A stretch of DNA of 64,000 nucleotides from Tupaia tana (GCA_026018925.1 JAKSZU010000013.1:1240001-1304000), one strand, 5' to 3'. Positions 39,501 to 47,600 are shown, numbered from the stretch's first letter. Numbers and translations are program-made. The notes: generated from the letters alone by a model not told the origin.

Positions 39501-42500
39501 GGGATGGTCACGCCGCAATCCCTTCTCCTCCATTCTCCTCGCGGGATCTTGGGCACGCATGCACACGCACCCGGTGTGAGTTTTAAGCCACCGGGTCCGG
39601 GACGCGAACCGCGGTCGACTACGTGGGAGTCCAGCGACATAGCCATTATGCTAACTGCTGGTTCCCATGCATATATGTTATATAGTCTTGGTGTATTGTC
39701 CCTTTTATTACTTTATGATGTGCTTTCTACCTCTTATGCCTTGTAAGGTTTTGACTTCAGTCTCCTTTGATAGGAGAATAGCCACCTCAGCTCTCTTTTG
39801 CTTTCTCTTTGTATGGGTGGTCTTTTCACATCTTTTTCACTTACAGTTTACTTGTGTCTTTAGATCTAAAGTGAGTCTTTCATAAACTACATAGAGTTGG
39901 ATTCGATTTTTTTCCCTTGGGTTTTTGCCATCAGGCGTGTGTGTGCTCATCAGAGAGAGGGAGAGTAAGAAATCACACCCTGGGGGGTGGCCATGGTGCA
40001 CGCCCTTCTCCTTCATTCTCCTCCTGGGATTCCGGGTATGCACGCACATGTGCCTGGCATGATTTTCAAGCCTCCAGGTCTAGGACTCAAACTGTGGTTG
40101 ACCACCTGGGAATCCAACGCCTTAACATCTTATGCCCCCTACTAATCTCAGTTGGATCACATTTTCAAAAATCGATTTTAGGGACCAGCCAGTGGCATAG
40201 TGGTTAGGGTGGCCGGATCACTTATAGTCAACTATGCAATTTGAATCCTGGACCCCACGGCTTGGAAAACATGCTGGGCGCGTGTACGTGTGTGCTCAAA
40301 ATCCAGAGAGGAGGAAGAAGGAGAAGGGATTGCAGTGTGGCCATCCCCCAGGGCAGCGATTTCTCACTTTCTCTCTGTCCCTCTCTGACAAGTACACATG
40401 CAGTATAGAAAAAAAATTCCATTCTGCCAGTCTACTTTTGATTGTAGAGTTTAACCTATTTACATTTAAAGCAGTTGCTGAGAAGAGTGACACACCCCTG
40501 CCAGTTTGTTTGTCTTGTTTCCTGTGTACCTTACAGCTGTTGATAGATCCTTGTTTCCTCCACTACTGCCTCCTGTTATGTTTAGATTTTTGTGTTTTGA
40601 TTCCCTTATCATGGAGATTACATTAACATCCTAAAGTTAGAACAGTCCACTTGAATCGATACCAACTTACCTCTAATCACAGACAGAAACTACCTCTGTG
40701 AAACAGCCCAGCCTGTGTGCCTGGAGAGTGGGATGAGCTGATGTCCCCCTCAGTCCCTGGGCTGGGACCCTCTTGGGATCCAGTGCCCCTGTGATTGTCG
40801 ATCGCCCACTTTCACTTCACCTCTCAGCTTTAAAGGCCTACAACTGTTTTTTAATATACATTCAATGATTTTTTTTTTATGCAAGAGGGTGTGTGTGCTT
40901 GCCAGAGAGTGAAAGCACCCGCCGTGGTCACACTGCCATCCCCTTTCTGCCACTTGACCCCGTCAGGATGTGGGGTATCCATGTACGTGCACCTGGTGGG
41001 TTTTTCAAGTTGCTGGGGGCCGGGACTTGAATCATAGTTGGCCCTATGGGACCTGTTTTTTTGTTTTGTTTTGTTTTTCCAAGAGAGAGGGTTTTGTTTT
41101 TGTTTTGTTTTGTTGTAAGGTGTGTACACTTGCTAGAGAGACACAGAGAGAGGCAGGGACACTTCTGGCTGGGAGGTGACTGGTTTGCAGTTGTGGAAAG
41201 TCTCAAGGCGTTGCAGATGCTGGTCTTAGGAAGATGGGCGTGGCCCACCTGGGGCCGTGGGAGAGAGCTGTGGGCTGGGTTCAGGCCTTCCCTCTGCTGC
41301 CTGCACCATCCCCAGAGGCCCCACGGGTGGCCCGTGGAAAGTCCTGAGTGTTTTCCGGGATGAGCGCTCCGGCACAGGACTGAGGCAGAAGTTGTGGCCC
41401 TTCCCAGCTACTCTGCGCTCGGGCCCACTTCCATCGCCCCACGAGGCAGGTCTCGGGGTGCCCACCATGTGGCTGGGCGTCTGCCATCCTGTGGCCAGCC
41501 CCAGGCCATGGCCCCAGTGCCCTCGGCTGCGCTGGCTCATGCCCTGTGGCCTCCGTTTCAGATCTGACCTACTGTGACCGGCTGGTACAGGACACGCCTT
41601 TCCTGACGGGCCACGGGCGCCTGAGTGAGCAGCAGGTGGACAGGATCATCCTGCAGCTGAACCGCTACTACCCACAGATCCTCACCGACAAGGAGGCAGA
41701 AAAGGTGCTGAGGAGGTGAGGGTGGGGGTGCCCGGACCCCCAGCTCCCTCCCTTTCCACACTGGGAGAAGCCGCACTGGCTCTGGGTTGTCCTCTCAAGG
41801 AAGACACACGGGCGTGTCGGGACAGCTCAGAGGTGACATGCTTGGCCTGGGCCGTGGAGCTGCTGAGCTCTTTGGGCGCCCTAGGGTGGGCCAGGACATG
41901 GCCTTCTGTGTCTGTCTCTTCATATGTCGCTGGGCACACACTGCTCACCTCACCCAGCACTGCCGGCCCCTCTGGGGTTGTTAGGAGGGTTGCAAGAGAC
42001 ACAGATGACAGAACAAGACCAGGGAGAGAGCAGGGGGAGGCTGAGCAGAGGAGGGGAGGCAGAGAGCCGAGGGAGGCCAGAGTGGGGAGCAGGGGGAGCG
42101 GGGGTGGGCAGGAGGAGTAGGAGTGGGGAGCAGGGGAAGCTGGGGGGAGCTGGGGAGCAGGGGTAGCAGGGATGGGGAGCAGAGTGGCAGAGGTGGGGAT
42201 TGGGGAGCAGGGGTGGGGAGCAGGGGTGGGGAGCAGGAGCAGTAGGAGTGGGGAGCAGGGGAGCAGGGGTGGGGAGCAGGAGCAGTAGGAGTGGGGAGCA
42301 GGGGAGCAGAGGTGGGGAGCAGGAGCAGTAGGAGTGGGGAGCAGGAGCAGTAGGAGTGGGGAGCAGGAGCAGTAGGAGTGGGGAGCAGGGGAGCAGGGGT
42401 GGGGAGCAGGGGTGGGGAGCAGGAGCAGTAGGAGTGAGGAGCAGGGGAGCAGGGGTGGGGAGCAGGAGCAGTAGGAGAGGGGAGCAGGAGCAGTAGGAGT

Positions 42501-45500
42501 GAGGAGCAGGGGAGCAGGGGTGGGGAGCAGGAGCAGTAGGAGAGGGGAGCAGGAGCAGTAGGAGTGGGGAGCAGGGGAGCAGGGGTGGGGAGCAGGAGCA
42601 GTAGGAGTGGGGAGCAGGGGAGCAGGGGTGGGGAGCAGGAGCAGTAGGAGAGGGGAGCAGAGGTCCAGCTGGCCATCCGTCAGTGGCACCGGGCTCTCCA
42701 TTCTCAGCTTCCCCTGAGTGTCAGGTACGTGAGGCTGGAAGGCCCAGCCTGTCTCAGGAGGGCCCCTGGGGCTCTGGGGCGTGGGGGGCGCCGAACCATC
42801 CCGCAGCCTGGCCTCACCCTGCGGCCCTGCTTACGGAGGGGCTGGTCCCGCTGGGAGCCTCTGCCCCACACAATTACGCACAGCCCTGGCAGCGGCAGCG
42901 GGTGGTACCTGAGCTCTGCTCCTGCCTGGGCGACAGAGGCCCTGAGGCCCAAGAGCCATGGCTTGCCCGGGGTCACCCATGTCAGCCGTGCCCTGACATG
43001 TGGGAGGGTGCCAGGTGGCTGTCGGGTGGCCCTGCCTCTCTGAGCTTGGACTGGCTGTGTGATGGTATTTGAGGTGCAGCCCTGGCCCTGTCCTGCGAGG
43101 TCAAGTCTAGCCCCACCCGCCAGGTGCCCTGACCTGAGGGCCTCCGGTTTAGGGACGCCCTGGCCACCTCACCCACCCCTCCGCTCACCTCCTACCCCAA
43201 CTGCCTTCTCCCTGGCAACAGTCGTGACACTGTGTGTATGTGTGTGTGTGTGTGTGTGTGCGCGCGCCCGCACACATGGTAGGGGACACAAACCACTAGG
43301 TCTTCAGGGCCCAGGTTCTGTCCCCTGGCCCAGCACCCGCCAAGGCACCCTGCGGGTCCCTTCTCTTGAGTCGAGTCTCCTCACTTGGCGCAGGGTCTGT
43401 CCCTCACTTGGGTCAAGGCATCTCATGGAACCAGGAGATCGGTGTGCCAAGAACTGGACCAGCATCAGCCCGGCTCTTGCTCAGCTCCTGGTCGCGTTTA
43501 GGCTATACGAGGGGACGGGGACAGGGACAGGGACTGTCCGCACACACATTCCTCTCCTAGGAAGCACACAGGGCTCCGAGGCCACCTGTCTGCAGTTTCC
43601 ACATGGCAAATTCCGGAGCCCTGTAAAACAGTCTGCTGCCACCGGGTGGCAGCATCAGGCCACGGCGTCGGGTCCTGGGTCCATGCCAGGTGTCATTCTA
43701 CTGTGTTCAGCACCACACATTGGTCAGACACAGGGAGGGAGAACTGATGTTTAGAAGAATTATTGGCAGAGGGCGTGTGCATTCACCAGTGAGAGAACGA
43801 GACAGAGGAAGAGGGAGAAATCACCCACGATCCCTTCTTCATGTCCCTGTCCTGGGGTGATTTAGGGCATATGTGCACAGGGTGCTTTTCAAGCCCCTGG
43901 GCTGGGATTTGATCCATGGTCGGCCATGTGGGGTCTTGTTTTCTTGGGCTACATGGCTGTACCAAGAACTAACTCTTTTTTTCAGATTTTTAAACTTTAT
44001 TTCAAGAGAAAGAGAACAGCACCCCAGTGGGGCCTCACAGAACAGCCACCCCTCCCTCGCTTCAGCCCCCAGCCATGGCCGTGCGCATGCCCAGTGGACT
44101 CGGGAGGCCCTGGCTGCGGTGCAGGGCCTTCCTGCCTGGGGTGGCCTCACAGGGCACCCATGTACTGCTGCGCACCACCTGGCTCCCTGACTTATTTTAT
44201 TTCATGTTTAAAATGTTCTGCTTGGGGACCAGCATATGGCATAATGGCTACGTCACTGGATTCCCACGTGGTCGACCGCAGTTCGAGTCCTGAACCCGGC
44301 AGCTTGAAACTCAGGCCAACCGTGTGTGCGTGCCCAAGATCCTGAGAGAATGGAGGAGAAGGGATTGTGGAATGGCCATGCCCCCTGGTGGGTGATTTCT
44401 TGCTTTCTGTCCCTCTGGCAAGTGTATACACCCTATAGCAAAAATCTCTCCCAATTTTTTTTTCCTGCTGTTTGCTTGCTATAGGGTGTGTGCATTCGGA
44501 AAGAGATGGGGGTTGTGGGGAGAGATCGCCCCAGCAGCATGGCCGTGCCACACCCCCTTCTCTGTCCTCTCAGGATTTGGGCATGCACACACCTGCCGGG
44601 CATGTTTTCATGCACTAAGCCCAGGACTGGAACTGCACCATTGGCCATGTGGGATTCAGCGCCTCAACCAGCGCACCACCCGCTGGCCCAGTTTTTATTT
44701 TATTCATAATGAACAGTGCATGCACTCATGGGAGAGAGAGGAGAGCCGGGAAGGCGCCCGGCCCACCGCAGCCATTTTCCTGCAGTCCTCCATCCATCAG
44801 GACCTGAGCCGCGTGTGGGAGCCGGGCAGAGCTGATGCCCAATCCTGAGCCCGATGGGGCGCGGGAGCCGGTCTCCTCTGCGTGGCACCTGACGCCGCAC
44901 CGCGGCCAGTGACGCAGAACTGCCAAGCTGGCGCTGCCCCCGGTCCCCGGCCCCTGGAAGCGTCCTGCCATGTGTGTGTATCCTCCCCTCTTACGAATGG
45001 AGAACCTGGGCCTCCGAAGGGTGAAGAGACTGGCCAGGCCACAGGAGGCCTCTGTCCCAGCACTGAGATGTGGCCGCCTACTGGTGCTATCCCAGCGGCC
45101 TCTCCCAGGGACGTCTCCGGGCTCAGCCCTGGCCCACAGGGAGTATGAGGGTCAGGGTGTTGCCCACGGCAGGCGGCGCCACGCCATGTGACTGCCAGGC
45201 CCATGCCACCCGCAGGTGTCCTGACGCTGTGACGAAGCTGAGGATGGGGCTGGAGCCACACGCCCTGACCCACCCCTTCCACCTTGCCCCCCAGTTCCGG
45301 AACCCCAAGGCCTCGCTGCGCCTGCGGCTCTGTGACCTCCTGGGCCACCTGCAGCGGAGCAGTGAGCGGGACTGCCGGGAGTTCTACCGCGCCCTGTCCA
45401 TCCACGCCCAGCCCCTGCACAACCGCCTGCCCAGCCGCCTCGCCCTGCGTAAGTCCACCGGGCTCGCTCGTGCCCCGCCTCGCACCTCCATGGCCCCCAG

Positions 45501-47429
45501 GGAGAGAACTGCAGGCCACTCGGATGTCTCTGTCCCTCTCTGTGTCTCTGTCTCTCCCTCAGCTTTCCACGCTGCCTTGTCATGCCAGTTTATACAGAAG
45601 GCAGCCCCCCTGGATGCCCGGCCCTGTCCCTCCTTCCCGGGCCTCGCTCCCAACAGGCAGCGGCCCCTTTCTGGGGACAGCCTTATCCTCAAGGCCGCTA
45701 GGTGCTCCTGGGTGACCTAGCCTGGGCTTGGTGCTCCTCCTGTGGCATGGTCCCGAAGGACACAAGTGCCCCCACAGGGCACTCTCAGGCCCAGACGGAG
45801 GGCAGAGGTACCTGCGTTCTGGTGTAGAGGGTCAGTCCCCTGGGCCATGGCCCCAGGCCCCAGCGGTTTGCAGACCCCCAGGGTCTGGGGTCCTCTGCGC
45901 TGCTGGGACAGTGGCCCTGACCCAGGGCCTCGGTGCTCAGATCCCAGGAGGAGGCTCCTGCCCCTCAGAGGCCAGCATGGAGGCCAGAGGGACTGCGTAG
46001 CTCACCACAGACCGCAGTGCGGGCACCTGGGTTGCTGTTTCTGACCCTGGGAAGGCCTCCCCAGGCCCCATGACTCCTAGACACCGGGCCGGGAAGTGCT
46101 GAAGGGAAGGACCAGTCTCCCAGTGCCAAGGGCCCCCTGAAACATAGCTGGGTCGAGCCACGGGCCTGCTGGAGGTAGAGCACCTTCCATGGCTGCCAGG
46201 TGCCCCGGGGGCAGGGCAGGAGAGGTCCCTGGAGGAAAGCTTTGCCCCTGTACCCCTGGCAGGGTCACCTGCAGCCTCCGTGGGCTCACCGCGGGCGATC
46301 GCGCTGAGTTTGGTGCCTGTGGCCACCCAGGAGCGAGGGCCCCTCCCTAGGCGATGGCCCTGAAGTTGCAGGAGCTGCACAGGGCTCCCGGAGGGGGCAG
46401 TAGCCTCGGGTCTGCCCGGGGTTCCCCCAGGGCCCCCTGCTCTCTGGGCCCACAACTAACCGCGCTGTGATTTTGTTTCCAGAGGACTCAGATTGCACAG
46501 AGTTAGCCTCGTGCGGCCAGCGCCGAGAGCCCAGGGACAGGGGTAACGCCTCCCCAGCCTCTCCCCACCCCAGGGCTCTGGCTCCGCCTTGCCTCGGGGG
46601 CTGCTCCGTCCCAGGTCTGGCTCCACTCCTGGCTTCCTGCTGGGGGCAATCCAGACAGCACCCCCACCTGGCATCCCCACCCAGTGCAGTCCCCCGCACC
46701 CAGTGCAGTCCCCCGGCCTCAGAACCCCTCCCTGCCCACGGGGCCGGGCCCTGTTCACGCTCCTTTCTCCCCAGGACCCATGAGTTTCCTGGCGGGCCTC
46801 GGCCTGGCCGCGGGGCTGGCCCTCCTGCTCTACTGCTACCCTCCAGGTGGGTGCGGTGCCCCTCTCGGGTCCCTAGCCCAGGCCTGCACCCAGCCACCTA
46901 GTGACTGCTAGGGGGGCCCGGGCCCCTCCACCTCGTCCCCTCGCCTGCACTGGGCGGGCAGGACCCACCTTGCAGGGCCCCTGACGGATAGGGTGTGTGG
47001 GGCCCCAAGCCCTGGGCGGACCAGCTGCCCCCAGGAGTCAGAGTGGTGACCCATCAGCCGGGCTCCTGGCCCGCGACCCCCGCCATGCCTGTGACCTGGA
47101 GCACGTCACCTCCCTGGGGCCTGGAGTCTCTGCCTCCCCACCTCCCCCGTCATGGAGAATCCTGCAGGGTGTGGGGGCACCGGTGCCAGCTCACGTGGCC
47201 CGCAGGTGGCGCTCAGTGGGGACTGGGGCTGGGGTGGAGGGAGGGGAGCGGAAGAGGGGAGTAGGGCTGCGTGGTTTTCAGGCCTTCTCCTGGCCTCTGC
47301 CCTTGTCTTCCAGACCCCAGGGGGCCGCCGGGGGCGCGGCGCGTCCTCGGGTTCTCCCCGGTCATCGTCGACAGGCACGTCAGCCGCTACCTGTTGGCCT
47401 TCTTGGCGGACGACCTCAGGGGCTTCTGA
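19884..47429 (+). CDS. CARD19: CARD19 (BinCARD), CARD and transmembrane protein, six exons
   Basis: Joining 19884-19890, 41562-41704, 45295-45448, 46483-46542, 46775-46846 and 47314-47429 gives 552 bases, exactly 183 codons plus TGA, the length I recall for human CARD19. Residues 1 to about 98 form the CARD ([37 protein letters not shown]). A linker follows, then one membrane helix at about 123-141 ([18 protein letters not shown]), then a conserved C-terminus ([22 protein letters not shown]). In the literature the long-studied human isoforms are reported to bind BCL10 and dampen NF-kB, with the 183-residue form tail-anchored in mitochondria. The role here is inferred from homology. Intron 1 is 21.7 kb and full of repeats. 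CARD19 is convergent with NINJ1. Confidence 0.94.
20201..22727. other. 5' part of CARD19 intron 1, no repeat or gene seen
   Basis: GC-rich and free of recognisable SINEs. This contrasts sharply with the rest of the intron. Confidence 0.5.
22728..23835 (-). mobile_element. LINE-1 relic C (3' end)
   Basis: Antisense old-L1 3' sequence is seen at 22728-22860 (GCTTTATTGAGGGATAACTA) and 23440-23830 (GCTGAATAATATTCCATTTT near 23798). The middle is diverged. It lies in CARD19 intron 1. Confidence 0.75.
23838..24057 (-). mobile_element. older long-type SINE
   Basis: Reverse copy inserted at the edge of LINE-1 relic C. Confidence 0.7.
24060..24333 (-). mobile_element. older long-type SINE with (TG)n
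   Basis: A TG run at 24063-24095 is followed by a reverse copy (TTTTTGCCATAGGGCATGTG), with the head near 24310. Confidence 0.75.
24335..24577 (-). mobile_element. older long-type SINE
   Basis: A third reverse copy in a row, beginning in TG-rich sequence; the head ends CCACTAGGTCATGGGCTG. Confidence 0.65.
24905..25125 (+). mobile_element. type III SINE
   Basis: The head GGGGACCAGTGGCAATGCAG and end AATAACTAAGTAAACTTT mark the older family. Confidence 0.65.
25590..25850 (-). mobile_element. long-type SINE
   Basis: Well-preserved reverse copy with a T-run at 25590. The right junction is slightly diverged. Confidence 0.88.
25955..26145 (-). mobile_element. type III SINE
   Basis: CCATGAGCAAGACAGAGAGG begins a reverse older copy. 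Confidence 0.55.
26223..26475 (+). mobile_element. long-type SINE
   Basis: Forward copy; imperfect duplication AAAAGAGGCTACACAGG / AAAAGGAGGCCACACGA. Confidence 0.88.
26476..27039. other. intronic sequence, nothing recognised
   Basis: Sequence between a SINE and the start of LINE-1 relic B. No coding similarity seen. Confidence 0.4.
27350..27620 (+). mobile_element. long-type SINE, first of a row of three
   Basis: Duplication AAAGTTTATTCATAG on both sides; A-rich tail with AAAC units. Confidence 0.9.
27637..27890 (+). mobile_element. long-type SINE, second of a row
   Basis: Forward copy containing a (TG)n expansion at 27720-27748 in the position of the family's GTGTGCGTGCG segment. Confidence 0.87.
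27900..28177 (+). mobile_element. long-type SINE, third of a row
   Basis: Very well preserved forward copy; duplication around AAGTTTATTTGTT. It sits in the A/T-rich end of the type III SINE that follows. Confidence 0.9.
28180..28430 (-). mobile_element. type III SINE
   Basis: Clearest example of the older family, reverse: AAGTTTATTTGTTTATTTAT then CATGAGCAAGAGAGAGAGAC. Confidence 0.75.
28436..28683 (-). mobile_element. long-type SINE
   Basis: Perfect duplication CTCTTAAGGCATTTTT flanks a young reverse copy. Confidence 0.93.
28855..29115 (+). mobile_element. long-type SINE
   Basis: Forward copy with CATAGTAT on both sides, inserted in LINE-1 relic B. Confidence 0.9.
29145..29382 (-). mobile_element. 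type III SINE
   Basis: Duplication CATAGTATT on both sides; reverse older copy with an AGAGAG run. Confidence 0.7.
29412..29660 (+). mobile_element. older long-type SINE
   Basis: Forward copy with tail GAAAACAAAAACAAAACC. Confidence 0.8.
30268..30450 (+). mobile_element. short-type SINE
   Basis: Forward short-type copy in LINE-1 relic B; its A/T-rich tail leads into a microsatellite. Confidence 0.85.
30452..30525 (+). repeat. (AT)n-(TG)n-(AT)n microsatellite
   Basis: AT repeats flank a central TG run of about 17 units, grown from the SINE tail. Confidence 0.9.
30556..32050 (-). mobile_element. SVA-like composite retroelement, copy 1 (with extended 3' end)
   Basis: The flanks are perfect 15-bp duplications GGCCAGATTTGTTTT at 30541-30555 and 32051-32065, inside a reverse LINE-1 whose uninterrupted sequence is restored when the insert is removed. 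Read on the minus strand the order is: GC-rich leader (32050-31836); a VNTR of roughly 12 GC-rich units of about 18 bp (31835-31605); a unique 3' domain (31600-31155); an A-tract (about 31150-31133); and about 0.57 kb of further AT-rich sequence with two more A-tracts, ending in an A-run at 30560-30556. It is homologous to copy 2 up to the first A-tract. It has no intact gene of its own, so mobilisation by L1 machinery is inferred. Confidence 0.85.
32151..32405 (-). mobile_element. long-type SINE
   Basis: Reverse copy with duplication TCTGTAGATTTTT / CTGTAGATGTTTTT. Confidence 0.9.
32625..33410 (+). mobile_element. candidate solitary retroviral LTR (ERV1-like), SINE-split
   Basis: Within the mariner, a stretch has the order of an LTR: CTATAAAATCC at about 32870, AATAAA-type signals (32979 and 33067), a CT-rich segment, and a TG...CA-like outline. 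A young SINE (33081-33348) interrupts it. No internal retroviral genes are present. The boundaries and class are estimates, and no clear short target duplication was confirmed. Confidence 0.45.
33081..33348 (+). mobile_element. long-type SINE in the LTR-like stretch
   Basis: Duplication AAATAAACCGCATTAA / AAATAAACCGTATTAA; tail of AAAT units. Confidence 0.93.
33842..34062 (-). mobile_element. older long-type SINE in mariner
   Basis: Perfect duplication GAACAGAGCTTTCT on both sides despite the diverged body. Confidence 0.85.
34103..34375 (+). mobile_element. long-type SINE in mariner
   Basis: Perfect duplication AGAAAAGTGGGATC on both sides; young copy. Confidence 0.93.
34500..34725 (+). mobile_element. 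older long-type SINE in mariner
   Basis: Diverged forward copy between two mariner pieces; the left limit is uncertain. Confidence 0.6.
34815..35085 (+). mobile_element. older long-type SINE with AAG-rich tail
   Basis: Forward copy ending in a G-run and GAAGAAGAAGAAG tail. It replaces the central mariner sequence. Confidence 0.65.
35128..35275 (+). repeat. local duplication, copy A
   Basis: About 150 bp closely resembling 35717-35833 plus 37493-37535. Shared landmarks are GTCATTGACAATTCA, AACTAGTAAAACA and GGGACCGGTGGGTGGAGTG (GGTAGG in the other copy). Confidence 0.75.
35253..35420 (+). mobile_element. short-type SINE
   Basis: The head GGGACCGGTGGGTGGAGTGG is followed by a short-type tail. 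Another tail-like fragment follows to about 35520. Confidence 0.8.
35643..35718 (+). mobile_element. truncated SINE head
   Basis: Only the tRNA-like part remains, ending at the border of duplication copy B. Confidence 0.7.
35838..37287 (+). mobile_element. SVA-like composite retroelement, copy 2
   Basis: The flanks are 17-bp duplications AAAAAACTAGTAAGGGG at 35821-35837 and 37288-37304, with a TT/AAAA-type insertion site. Order: GC-rich leader (35838-36050); VNTR of some 40 units of about 18-19 bp built on GTGGCCGCCGGGCCTGCGC (36056-36850); unique 3' domain (36851-37276); poly(A). It is homologous to the minus-strand copy at 30556-32050 in leader, VNTR and 3' domain, with similar 5' ends, so both look full-length. 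Long open frames here (up to 386 codons) only reflect GC-rich repetition. It interrupts the left target duplication of the SINE at 37301. Confidence 0.87.
36056..36850 (+). repeat. GC-rich VNTR of composite element copy 2
   Basis: Roughly 40 head-to-tail units of about 18-19 bp (consensus GTGGCCGCCGGGCCTGCGC with T/C and C/G variants). Larger blocks are themselves duplicated, for example two nearly identical stretches at about 36197-36245 and 36246-36290. In the sister element the same VNTR is only about 230 bp. Confidence 0.9.
37301..37492 (+). mobile_element. short-type SINE
   Basis: Target duplication AAAACTAGTAA. The left copy has since been used as the landing site of the composite element. 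Confidence 0.88.
37506..38375 (+). mobile_element. long-type SINE split by the NDUFA4 retrocopy
   Basis: The head begins at 37506 (GGGACCGGTAGGTGGAGTGA) and resumes at about 38152 after the pseudogene. Confidence 0.75.
37554..38150 (+). pseudogene. NDUFA4: NDUFA4 processed pseudogene
   Basis: An intronless copy of NDUFA4 mRNA: a GC-rich 5' UTR, a coding region at 37677-37925 reading [19 protein letters not shown] through [15 protein letters not shown] at 37923, a 3' UTR, AATAAA at 38138 and a short A-tail. NDUFA4 is a small mitochondrial cytochrome-oxidase-associated subunit. The start codon has become AGG and one extra codon lies in DRKNNPEP (human DRNNPEP), yet the frame is otherwise open. 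It lies inside a SINE with imperfect duplications AAGACCCTGCATTCA and AAGACACTGGATTCA, as expected of an L1-driven retrocopy. Confidence 0.93.
38515..38766 (+). mobile_element. long-type SINE in mariner right end
   Basis: Perfect duplication AAAAAAGCACCTTG on both sides. Confidence 0.93.
38815..38980 (+). mobile_element. short-type SINE at mariner right end
   Basis: Forward short-type copy after the AATAAAGTTTAT of the mariner 3' end. Confidence 0.85.
39010..39242 (-). mobile_element. older long-type SINE
   Basis: Reverse copy filling the gap between the mariner and the LINE-1 resumption. Confidence 0.75.
39405..39665 (-). mobile_element. long-type SINE
   Basis: Young reverse copy; duplication CATGCATATAT on both sides. 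Confidence 0.92.
39915..40145 (-). mobile_element. older long-type SINE
   Basis: Diverged reverse copy in LINE-1 relic B. Confidence 0.75.
40180..40420 (+). mobile_element. older long-type SINE
   Basis: Forward copy; tail AGAAAAAAAATT. Confidence 0.8.
40865..41060 (-). mobile_element. older long-type SINE upstream of CARD19 exon 2
   Basis: Reverse copy with a short T-run; a further fragment (TAAGGTGTGTACACTTGC) follows at about 41115. Confidence 0.65.
41562..41704 (+). CDS. CARD19: CARD19 exon 2 (first half of CARD)
   Basis: The acceptor is CTCCGTTTCAG at 41561. The exon encodes [20 protein letters not shown] through ILTDKEAEK. The donor that keeps frame with exon 3 is the weak site AAG/GTGCTG at 41705. 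A stronger-looking site, AGGAG/GTGAGG, sits 11 bases further on but would shift the frame. Confidence 0.92.
42110..42665 (+). repeat. purine-rich minisatellite in CARD19 intron 2
   Basis: The plus strand is almost pure G/A. It is built from GGGGAGCAGG, GGGGTGGGGAGCAGG and AGCAGTAGGAGTGGG modules repeated some 20-30 times, starting about 400 bp past exon 2. The many GGGG runs could form G-quadruplexes. The long Pro/Leu minus-strand frame over it is a composition artefact. Confidence 0.92.
43230..43272 (+). repeat. (TG)n-(CG) microsatellite
   Basis: About 14 TG units end in CGCGCGCCCGC. Confidence 0.88.
43755..43975 (-). mobile_element. older long-type SINE in CARD19 intron 2
   Basis: Diverged reverse copy with AG-rich tract. 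Confidence 0.65.
43985..44190 (-). mobile_element. type III SINE in CARD19 intron 2
   Basis: AAACTTTATTTCAAGAGAAA begins a reverse older copy. Confidence 0.55.
44224..44455 (+). mobile_element. long-type SINE in CARD19 intron 2
   Basis: Forward copy, CCCTATAGCAAAAATCTC near its end. Confidence 0.85.
44460..44880 (-). mobile_element. two older reverse SINEs in a row
   Basis: A long-type copy (about 44460-44692) is followed by a probable type III copy (about 44695-44880). Confidence 0.55.
45295..45448 (+). CDS. CARD19: CARD19 exon 3 (second half of CARD)
   Basis: The acceptor is GCCCCCCAG at 45294 and the donor is GTAAGT at 45449. The exon encodes [20 protein letters not shown] through LPSRLAL. 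The final single base C joins AG of exon 4 to make Gln, as in human. Confidence 0.93.
46483..46542 (+). CDS. CARD19: CARD19 exon 4 (linker)
   Basis: The acceptor is TTTTGTTTCCAG at 46482 and the donor is GTAACG at 46543. The 60-base exon encodes [19 protein letters not shown], a polar linker that is more diverged from human than the flanking exons. Confidence 0.86.
46775..46846 (+). CDS. CARD19: CARD19 exon 5 (transmembrane helix)
   Basis: The acceptor is TTTCTCCCCAG at 46774 and the donor is GTGGGT at 46847. The exon encodes [19 protein letters not shown] then YCYPP, a membrane helix near-identical to human. Confidence 0.93.
47314..47429 (+). CDS. CARD19: CARD19 exon 6 (C-terminus)
   Basis: The acceptor is TTGTCTTCCAG at 47313. 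It encodes [19 protein letters not shown] then [19 protein letters not shown] and TGA at 47427. The last residues differ slightly from the human GGL ending. Confidence 0.93.
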
Positions 47430-47600
47430 CAGGCCCAGGCCCCGGCCTCACCCTCCTCAACCGAAGAGCGCCGGCCAGCCCGCCGTGGGCCAGGCCCCTT
47501 GCTCTGAGTGCTCGGTGTCTGCCCTCCCTGGTGTCTGCGGGGCGCCTGTTGCCCTGCGGGGTGCTTAGCCGGATTAAACGTCCCACCCTCTCGGCCCGTC
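47430..47600 (+). terminator. CARD19: CARD19 3' UTR and poly(A) signal
   Basis: An ATTAAA hexamer lies at 47573-47578, about 145 bases past the stop, with GT-rich sequence after it. The UTR would be very short. No AATAAA is seen nearby. Confidence 0.65.

Larger units (their letters stand above)
27040..40700 (-). mobile_element. LINE-1 relic B, spread over 13.7 kb by nested insertions
   Basis: Antisense ORF2 sequence of an old L1 resumes in the right order after each insertion: 27040-27345, 28684-28854, 29660-30265, 32055-32150, 32406-32526, 39245-39400, 39666-39910 and 40425-40700. Read continuously these make about 3 kb of a single element. Inserts include composite element copy 1, the mariner with its own cargo, and many SINEs. 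No intact frame remains. Confidence 0.85.

Noticed and set aside
41682..42701. 339-codon minus-strand Pro/Leu-rich frame
   Set aside because: It is the complement of the purine-rich array and overlaps CARD19 exon 2 antisense.
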